Positions 1 through 4,296 of a stretch of 8,528 nt of DNA are shown in pieces (positions within the stretch are counted from its first letter, which is position 1; every line of letters begins with the position of its first letter). The DNA is from Geodermatophilaceae bacterium. GTDB lineage: Bacteria > Actinomycetota > Actinomycetes > Mycobacteriales > Geodermatophilaceae. Where the stretch lies: NCBI GenBank assembly GCA_013813215.1, contig JACCSC010000008.1, positions 1-8,528 of the forward strand. The letters run 5' to 3'. The notes under the pieces were generated by a model. That model saw only the letters and a program-made list of their open reading frames with translations. It was not told the origin of the DNA and searched no databases. The position numbers were made by a program, and so were the translations under genes.

Positions 1-252
1 GGCGGCCTCGGTGCAGCTGCGAGGGATGGTCAGCGTCTCGGAGCCGCCGCGGACCAGCGCCGCGAGCAGGAGCAGCGTCGCGACCGCGGCCAGCAGCAGC
101 CACCCCGAGCGGCGGCGATGCCCGCCAACTTCGGCTCGCCCGGCCAAGGCGCGCTGGTCATTGATGTCGCGGGCGATGTGCTCGCGGTAGCGGCGGTTGG
201 CTTCGGTGAGTTCCCGGTCCTCACGGCCGCGGCCGGTGAACAGGAAGCTCAT
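1..252 (-). CDS. Single-pass membrane protein, N-terminal part (runs off left edge)
   Basis: The frame is open from an ATG at 252 to the window edge, giving 84 residues that start MSFLFTGRGRED. Residues 1-49 are hydrophilic and rich in Arg/Glu. Residues about 50-67 (WLLLAAVATLLLLAALV) form one clear membrane segment preceded by an HRRR cluster, which predicts a cytoplasmic N-terminus and an exported C-terminal part. That part begins SETLTIPRSC. I do not recognise a named family. It lies 32 nt downstream of a 40-aa ORF and in line with the Fe-S oxidoreductase on the same strand, so it may be the last gene of that transcript. The nearest purine-rich stretch (GGGAG) is about 10 nt from the ATG, a long spacing, so the start is likely but not certain. 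The C-terminus and function cannot be judged. Confidence 0.6.
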   Translation of the reverse strand, partial: MSFLFTGRGREDRELTEANRRYREHIARDINDQRALAGRAEVGGHRRRSGWLLLAAVATLLLLAALVRGGSETLTIPRSCTEAA

Positions 253-284
253 GCCGCCGATGCTCCCACGGTCCGGAGCCTGGA

Positions 285-407
285 TCAGCCCGATGCGGTC
301 AGCAGGGCCCCCAGCCAGGTCATGGCCGTCGTCACGTCCGCCCTGGCCAACCCCGTCGCGCGGGCTACCCAGTCCACCGCCAGTTCGAGAACGGCCAACT
401 CGGTCAT
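285..407 (-). CDS. Small 40-aa ORF downstream of Fe-S oxidoreductase
   Basis: This complete ATG-to-TGA frame encodes 40 residues beginning MTELAVLELAVDWVARATGL and ending WLGALLTASG. The ATG lies 5 nt after the stop codon of the Fe-S oxidoreductase. A TGAGG sequence (the TGA of that stop plus GG) sits just upstream as a plausible ribosome binding site, so translational coupling is likely. The product is hydrophobic and alanine/leucine rich with two Trp residues and could form one or two amphipathic helices; it has no signal peptide or recognised motif. It fills nearly all of the space between its neighbours. I recognise no family. The case for it being real rests on position and ribosome binding site only; chance occurrence in GC-rich DNA is the alternative. 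Confidence 0.45.
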   Translation of the reverse strand: MTELAVLELAVDWVARATGLARADVTTAMTWLGALLTASG

Positions 408-412
408 GGACC

Positions 413-2620
413 TCAGTCCGTTGCCGCCGAGGCCGGGGCGGGCGCCTGCATCGAGCGCTGCAGGATCTGCGCGACGTCGAGCACCTCGACGTCCTCCCGC
501 GCGCTGCCGTCCTGCTGTTTGGCGGTCACCGCGTCGGACAGCATGGTGATGCAGAACGGGCACGCGGTGGACACGATGTCCGGGTCGAGGGCGAGCGCCT
601 CGTCGATGCGCTCCACGTTGATCCGCTTGCCGATCTTCTCCTCCATCCACATCCGCGCGCCGCCGGCGCCGCAGCAGAAGCCGCGTTCCTTGCAGCGGTG
701 CATCTCCTGGGTGCGGATGCCCTGCACGGCGGCCAGCACCTCGCGCGGCGGCGTGTACACCTTGTTGTGCCGGCCGAGGTAGCAGGGGTCGTGGTAGGTG
801 ACCAGGCTGTCGATCGGCTGGACGGGGACGAGCTTGCCCTCCTCGACCAGCCGGCCGAGCAGCTGAGTGTGGTGCACGACGTCGTACTCCCCGCCGAGTT
901 GCGGGTACTCCCGGCCCAGCGAGTTGAAGCAGTGCGGGCAGGTGGCGACGATCTTGCGCTTGCCGGGCTCGCGGGAGCCGAAGGCGGCGTTCAGCGTCTC
1001 GACGTTCTGCGCGCCGAGCATCTGGAAGACGAACTCGTTTCCCATCCGCCGGGCCGGGTCACCGGAGCAGGTCTCGCCGGCGCCGAGGACGGCGAACTCG
1101 ACGCCCGCGGTGTGCAACAGCTCGGCGACCGCCTTGGTCACCTTCTTGGCCCGGTCGTCCAGCGCGCCCGCGCAGCCGACCCAGAACAGCCACTCGACGT
1201 CGTCGGGGATCTCGCCCTCGACCTTGCGGACGTCGAAGGAGAGGCCCTTCATCCAGTCCTCGCGGGACTTGGCGCTCATCCCCCACGGGTTGCCCTTGTT
1301 CTCCAGGTTGCGCAGCATCACGCCGGCCTCGGAGGGGAACGCCGACTCGATCAGCACCTGGTAGCGGCGCATGTCCAGGATGTGGTCGACGTGCTCGATG
1401 TCGACGGGGCACTGCTCGACGCAGGCGCCGCACGTCGTACAGGACCAGAGCACGTCGGGGTCGATGACGCCGCCCTGCTCCGCCGTACCGACCAACGGAC
1501 GGTGGGCCTGCCGGTCGTCGGACCCGATCACGCGGGGATAGCCCGACTCGGGGACGGAGTGGGCGCGGTCGTCGAGTTCGGCCATGAAGTCGGGTACGTC
1601 GTCGCTGGGGGTGCGCTCGCCGAGGAGGTACGGCGCCTTGGCGAACAGGTGGTCGCGCAGGTCCATGATCACGAGCTTGGGGCTCAGTGGCTTGCCGGTG
1701 TTCCACGCCGGGCACTGGTCCTGGCAGCGCCCGCACTCGGTGCAGGTGGCGAAGTCGAGCATGCCCTTCCAGGTGAAGTCCTCGATCTTGGAGCGACCGA
1801 ATACGTCGTCCTCACCGGGATCCTCGAAGTTGATCGGCTCGCCCTTGGACTCCATCGGCAGCAGCGGACCGAGGGCGTCGGGCAGCCGCTTCGTGGTCAC
1901 GTTGATCGGGGCGAGGGCGATGTGCAGGTGCTTGGAGTAGGTGATGACCACCAAAAAGGCGAGGATCACCGCGACGTTCAGCAACAGGAACACGGTCTCG
2001 GTGACCTCGTTCGCCGACTCGCCGAGGGGCTCGAGCGGGATGCTGATCGCCTTGGACGCGAACGCGGCCCAGCCGTCGCCGAAGGGGAAGACGCCGGTGT
2101 TGATCTGGGCCGCCCGGTAGACCAGCAGGGTCACGACGACGGCGGTGATCATGCCGAGGATGACCCAGGCCGGGCCGGTGTGCGAGCCGTAGAAGCGCGA
2201 CTTGCGCTCCAGCCGGGACGGCGCCTGCCGGACCCGCATCACGGCGAACGCCGCGAGCCCGACCAGCACGGCGACGGCGAAGAAGTCCTCCAGGAATCCG
2301 ATGACCGCCCACCTCCCGATGAGCGGGATGTGGAAGTCCGGGTCGAACAGCGCACCCCAGGCCTCGATGATCGTCAGGCCGAGGATGAGGAAGCCCCAGA
2401 ACGTCAGGAAGTGGGCGATCCCCGGGACCGACCGCTGCAACAGCTTGCGCTGCCCGAACACCTCCACGAGGTGCGCCCGCAGCCGCCGGCCGAAGTCGTC
2501 GGTGCGACCCTTGGTGGGCTGACCGGACCGGATCAGCTTGGTCAGCCACCAGATCCGCCGCCCGGCCACCGCGAAGGCCACCAACGTCAGTCCCAGCCCG
2601 ATGATCAGGCGCAAGGCCAC
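413..2620 (-). CDS. Membrane-bound Fe-S oxidoreductase (HdrD/GlpC-like, Rv0338c-type)
   Basis: The 735-aa product is a probable membrane electron-transfer protein passing electrons from an unknown donor through [4Fe-4S] clusters; its substrate is not known. The N-terminus has about five membrane segments (near residues 3-20, 70-90, 105-128, 150-170, 207-228), resembling a nitrate-reductase-gamma-like cytochrome module. A di-[4Fe-4S] ferredoxin domain follows, with Cys at 293/296/299/303 and 394/397/400/404 (CxxCxxCxxxCP twice). Two cysteine-rich CCG-type domains come last: a variant one (Cys483, Cys518-Ser519, Cys561/Cys564) and a canonical one (Cys613, Cys649-Cys650, Cys687/Cys690). The start is GTG, with GAGGAGAG about 5 nt upstream. 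The architecture matches actinobacterial proteins such as M. tuberculosis Rv0338c, annotated as an iron-sulfur-binding reductase and also lying not far from dnaK. The C-terminal tail is an Ala/Pro-rich extension (residues 724-735). Family assignment is firm; the physiological role is not. Confidence 0.93.
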   Translation of the reverse strand: MALRLIIGLGLTLVAFAVAGRRIWWLTKLIRSGQPTKGRTDDFGRRLRAHLVEVFGQRKLLQRSVPGIAHFLTFWGFLILGLTIIEAWGALFDPDFHIPLIGRWAVIGFLEDFFAVAVLVGLAAFAVMRVRQAPSRLERKSRFYGSHTGPAWVILGMITAVVVTLLVYRAAQINTGVFPFGDGWAAFASKAISIPLEPLGESANEVTETVFLLLNVAVILAFLVVITYSKHLHIALAPINVTTKRLPDALGPLLPMESKGEPINFEDPGEDDVFGRSKIEDFTWKGMLDFATCTECGRCQDQCPAWNTGKPLSPKLVIMDLRDHLFAKAPYLLGERTPSDDVPDFMAELDDRAHSVPESGYPRVIGSDDRQAHRPLVGTAEQGGVIDPDVLWSCTTCGACVEQCPVDIEHVDHILDMRRYQVLIESAFPSEAGVMLRNLENKGNPWGMSAKSREDWMKGLSFDVRKVEGEIPDDVEWLFWVGCAGALDDRAKKVTKAVAELLHTAGVEFAVLGAGETCSGDPARRMGNEFVFQMLGAQNVETLNAAFGSREPGKRKIVATCPHCFNSLGREYPQLGGEYDVVHHTQLLGRLVEEGKLVPVQPIDSLVTYHDPCYLGRHNKVYTPPREVLAAVQGIRTQEMHRCKERGFCCGAGGARMWMEEKIGKRINVERIDEALALDPDIVSTACPFCITMLSDAVTAKQQDGSAREDVEVLDVAQILQRSMQAPAPASAATD

Positions 2621-2670
2621 CGGCTCTCCTCTCGCGCGTGACGCCCTGGCCGGAGTGACACCTGCTTCAC

Positions 2671-2694
2671 GCTGACATGGACGCTACCGTCAGC
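2671..2694. promoter_or_regulatory. Candidate operator (GCTGAC-N12-GTCAGC inverted repeat)
   Basis: Perfect 6-bp arms GCTGAC (2671-2676) and GTCAGC (2689-2694) are separated by 12 nt. Within and partly overlapping them is a second near-palindrome, GACGCTACCGTC (2680-2691), matching its own reverse complement at 10 of 12 positions. The site lies between the divergent starts of the Fe-S oxidoreductase (minus) and the MFS transporter remnant (plus). Drug exporters of this type are often controlled by TetR-family repressors binding such sites, so this may be a leftover operator. No regulator gene is present in the window. It could be chance in GC-rich DNA. Confidence 0.3.
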
Positions 2695-2722
2695 TCCGAC
2701 CCTGCGCCTTGAGCATCGTGCA

Positions 2723-2878
2723 GTGCTCGCCGATACCGAGCCCGTCCCGAAGGCAGGGCCCCACGAGTGGGTCGGCCTTGCGATGCTGGCCCTCCCGGCG
2801 CTGCTCGTGGCCCTGGACCTCACGGTCCACCACCTGGCGGTTCCGAGCGTGTCCTCACCTCCTGGCGGCTGCGGCTGA
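2723..2878 (+). pseudogene. Truncated MFS drug exporter (DHA2/EmrB-QacA type), N-terminal remnant
   Basis: From a GTG at 2723 the frame reads 51 residues to a TGA at 2876-2878. Residues about 12-43 (GPHEWVGLAMLALPALLVAL, then DLTVHHLAVPSV) match the N-terminus of 14-TM DHA2 exporters: the pre-TM1 segment, the first membrane helix, and the family motif around LDxTVxxxALP. Right after this motif, near 2852-2857, the similarity stops (SSPPGGCG, then stop). A working exporter has about 450-500 residues, so more than 90% is missing and this is a remnant. Another short frame, from ATG 2677 to TGA 2710, could be the original N-terminus separated by a frameshift. The gene that now follows is unrelated, so a deletion or insertion near 2855-2880 probably removed the rest. 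The assignment rests on motif recognition by eye. Confidence 0.6.
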
Positions 2879-2921
2879 TTAGCGCTTGCCGTCGCCGTTC
2901 GGCCTGCGGCAGGGTGAGGTC

Positions 2922-3485
2922 GTGGGCCGAGCGCGCAACACGCTGATCTACCAGCTCAAGGTCGGTTTGCTCGGCGTCAAGCCACCGGTATGGCGCCGAC
3001 TGGAGGTGGTCGGCGGACTCACCCTGGCCCAACTGCACGAGATCTTCCAGGCTGCCATGGGATGGACCGACTCCCACCTGCACTCCTTTGAGGTCGGCGC
3101 TGATTCGTACGGCACACCCGACCCGGACTGGGGCAGCGATCTGCAGGACGAGCGTCGCGTGCGCCTGTGTCAGTTGGGGCTGAGTGCGGGGAGTCGCTTG
3201 CGCTATACGTACGACTTCGGCGACGACTGGCAGCACGACGTTCTGGTCGAGCAGATCGTCGCGCCGGAGCCCGGTGTGGCCTACCCCAGGTGCCTCGGCG
3301 GTCGACGAGCGTGCCCGCCAGAGGACTGTGGCGGACCGTGGGGTTACGCCGAGCTGCTCGCGGTACTGGCAGATCCCAATCACGAAGACCACGAGGAGCG
3401 GTTGGAGTGGATGGGCGGTGACTTCGATCCTGCCGACTTCGACCGCGAGGAGGTCGATCTGCTGCTCAGAAGCCTGACATACTGA
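2922..3485 (+). CDS. Plasmid pRiA4b ORF-3 family protein
   Basis: The 187-aa product belongs to the pRiA4b ORF-3 (IS1096 TnpR-like passenger) family, whose biochemical function is not established. Recognisable blocks in order are IYQLKVGLLGVKPPVWRRLE (9-28), LHEIFQAAMGWTDSHLHSFE (38-57), YTYDFGDDWQHDVLVE (95-110), RCLGGRRACPPEDCGGPWGY (123-142) with Cys124, Cys131 and Cys136, and GDFDPADFD (166-174). The length suits a complete single-domain member. I chose GTG 2922 because AGGGTGAGG lies just upstream. The open frame extends to a TTG at 2886 (199 aa), which has no ribosome binding site and adds no conserved sequence. The family often occurs on plasmids and near mobile elements. Here it sits between a broken transporter and a toxin-antitoxin pair, which suggests an acquired segment. 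No transposase or clear terminal repeats were found. Its 3' end contains the vapB promoter. Confidence 0.88.
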   Translation: MGRARNTLIYQLKVGLLGVKPPVWRRLEVVGGLTLAQLHEIFQAAMGWTDSHLHSFEVGADSYGTPDPDWGSDLQDERRVRLCQLGLSAGSRLRYTYDFGDDWQHDVLVEQIVAPEPGVAYPRCLGGRRACPPEDCGGPWGYAELLAVLADPNHEDHEERLEWMGGDFDPADFDREEVDLLLRSLTY

Positions 3486-3502
3486 TGTCAGCACCCTATG
3501 GT
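3474..3502 (+). promoter_or_regulatory. vapBC promoter, probably leaderless
   Basis: A -35-like CTGACA (3474-3479) is followed, after exactly 17 nt, by a -10-like TATGGT (3497-3502), which fits the actinobacterial TAnnnT pattern. The antitoxin start codon GTG is at 3510, 7 nt past the -10, where transcription would be expected to begin. No Shine-Dalgarno sequence precedes it. Together these predict a leaderless mRNA, common in actinobacteria. The -35 lies inside the last codons of the upstream gene. Confidence 0.6.
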
Positions 3503-3508
3503 GTGACA
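3486..3508. promoter_or_regulatory. Candidate VapBC autoregulatory operator
   Basis: This is an imperfect palindrome: TGTCA (3486-3490), one extra G, CACC (3492-3495), a CTAT centre, GGTG (3500-3503), TGACA (3504-3508). Apart from the single-base bulge the two 9-bp arms are fully complementary. It covers the -10 element and the predicted transcription start. VapB-type ribbon-helix-helix antitoxins commonly bind such a site with VapC to repress their own promoter, so an operator is the natural reading. Confidence 0.5.
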
Positions 3509-3509
3509 T

Positions 3510-3761
3510 GTGCGAACGACCGTGCGGTTGGACGAAGGCCTGCTTCGGGCCGTCAAGCAGTACGCGGCCGGCGCCGACCGGACCGTGACCTCCGTGCTGG
3601 AGGAGGCCTTGCGTCGGCTGCTCGCCGACGTCGATCGACAGCCGTCGCGTCCCCGGTCGGCGCTGCCGGTGTCTACCGCGGGCGGCGGGCTGCTCCCGGG
3701 GGTCGACCTCGACGACAGTGCCGCGCTGGCCGAGCTGATGGACGAGCCGGCCGGTCGCTAG
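3510..3761 (+). CDS. vapB: VapB-type antitoxin (ribbon-helix-helix)
   Basis: The 83-aa product is the likely antitoxin partner of the downstream PIN-domain protein. Residues 1-38 (MRTTVRLDEGLLRAVKQYAA, then GADRTVTSVLEEALRRLL) form a ribbon-helix-helix DNA-binding unit, with the TTVRL strand followed by two helices. The C-terminal part ends with LLPGVDLDDSAALAELMD (61-78), the segment that in this family usually wraps and neutralises the toxin. The start is GTG at 3510; no ribosome binding site is seen and the upstream promoter predicts a leaderless transcript. The stop TAG shares its last base with the first base of vapC, so the two are translationally coupled. The protein probably also represses its own promoter. 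The family assignment is by pattern and by the adjacent toxin. Confidence 0.85.
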   Translation: MRTTVRLDEGLLRAVKQYAAGADRTVTSVLEEALRRLLADVDRQPSRPRSALPVSTAGGGLLPGVDLDDSAALAELMDEPAGR

Positions 3762-4189
3762 TGGTGCTTCCCGACGTCAACATCCTGGTCTACGCCTTCC
3801 GGCCCGACGCCACCGACCATGAGCGCTACCGGGACTGGCTGCAGGATGTCGTCGATGGGCCTGCGGCGTTCGGCTGCAGCGACTTCGTGCTGAGCGGCTT
3901 CCTGCGCATCGTGACGCACCCGCGAGTGTTCGCCAGTCCCGACTCGCTGGAGGCCGCCTCCGCCTTCGTGTCCGCCGTGCGCGATCAGCCCCACTGCGTG
4001 CCGGTCAGCCCGGGACCGCGACACTGGGACCTGTTCCTTCAACTCGGGCGAGCGGTTGGCGCGCAGGGGAACCTCGTGCCTAGTGCCTACCTCGCGGCAC
4101 TGGCCATCGAGTCCGGCTGTGAGTGGATCACGACGGACCGGGACTTCGCGCGCTTCCCCGGCCTGCGTTGGCGGTATCCGCTGTCCTGA
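3761..4189 (+). CDS. vapC: VapC-type PIN-domain toxin, probable RNase (one catalytic Asp replaced)
   Basis: The 142-aa product fits the usual size of a single PIN domain; these toxins are metal-dependent RNases that cut tRNA, rRNA or mRNA when not bound by antitoxin. Visible family features are the first catalytic Asp5 in LPDVNILVYAF (3-13), a second acidic residue at Asp41 in SDFVLSGFLRIVTHPRVF (40-57), and the final TTDRDFARFPGLRW block (124-137) with Asp126 and Asp128. The third conserved acidic position, normally Asp in the VPDAxLAALA motif, is Ser108 here (VPSAYLAALA). This may weaken or abolish activity. GTG at 3761 overlaps the vapB stop by one base; a second GTG at 3764 is an alternative start. 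The frame also stays open upstream to 3485, but that portion overlaps vapB and shows no homology. The target RNA is unknown. Confidence 0.85.
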   Translation: MVLPDVNILVYAFRPDATDHERYRDWLQDVVDGPAAFGCSDFVLSGFLRIVTHPRVFASPDSLEAASAFVSAVRDQPHCVPVSPGPRHWDLFLQLGRAVGAQGNLVPSAYLAALAIESGCEWITTDRDFARFPGLRWRYPLS

Positions 4190-4214
4190 CCCCTCGGGAA
4201 CATGGCCACCACAC

Positions 4215-4232
4215 CTGCCGTTATCCTGGCAG
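4215..4232 (+). terminator. Weak hairpin between vapC and dnaK
   Basis: CTGCC (4215-4219) and GGCAG (4228-4232) can pair with an 8-nt loop. No T-run follows, so it is a poor intrinsic terminator. It is the only stem I see between the vapC stop and the dnaK promoter region; read-through from vapBC into dnaK therefore cannot be excluded. Confidence 0.15.
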
Positions 4233-4236
4233 CAAG

Positions 4237-4257
4237 CTTGAGTCACTATCACTCATA
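4237..4257 (+). promoter_or_regulatory. HAIR element (HspR-binding site) in the dnaK promoter region
   Basis: CTTGAGT (4237-4243), a 7-nt spacer (CACTATC) and ACTCATA (4251-4257) match the HspR-associated inverted repeat CTTGAGT-N7-ACTCAAG. The left arm is exact; the right arm differs at its last two bases. The dnaK start is 39 nt further on. HspR, encoded at the end of this operon, is known in Streptomyces and mycobacteria to bind such sites with DnaK as co-repressor, releasing them on heat shock. A -35-like TTGAGT lies in the left arm and a -10-like CATACT at 4266-4271, but their 22-nt spacing is too long, so the core promoter is unresolved. Confidence 0.8.
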
Positions 4258-4296
4258 GTTCTGGCCATACTCCCGAGCACCCAAGGCAGGTAACCC

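Noticed and set aside
197..2641. 814-codon open frame on the plus strand opposite the Fe-S oxidoreductase
   Set aside because: It is the antisense shadow of a gene with clear ferredoxin and CCG motifs. The translation is a low-complexity mix of Arg, Gly, Asp, His and Leu with no domain, typical of GC-rich complementary frames.
2605..2823. 72-codon minus-strand frame between the oxidoreductase and the exporter remnant
   Set aside because: It overlaps the oxidoreductase start and lies antisense to the MFS-like stretch; the Arg/Ser-rich translation matches nothing and the plus-strand reading explains the sequence better.
2820..3509. 229-codon minus-strand frame opposite the pRiA4b ORF-3-like gene
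   Set aside because: The plus strand carries several conserved blocks of a known family; the minus frame shows none.
3485..3760. N-terminal 92-codon extension of the vapC frame
   Set aside because: It overlaps vapB in another frame, has Arg/Ala-rich shadow composition, and the PIN domain begins right at the GTG at 3761.
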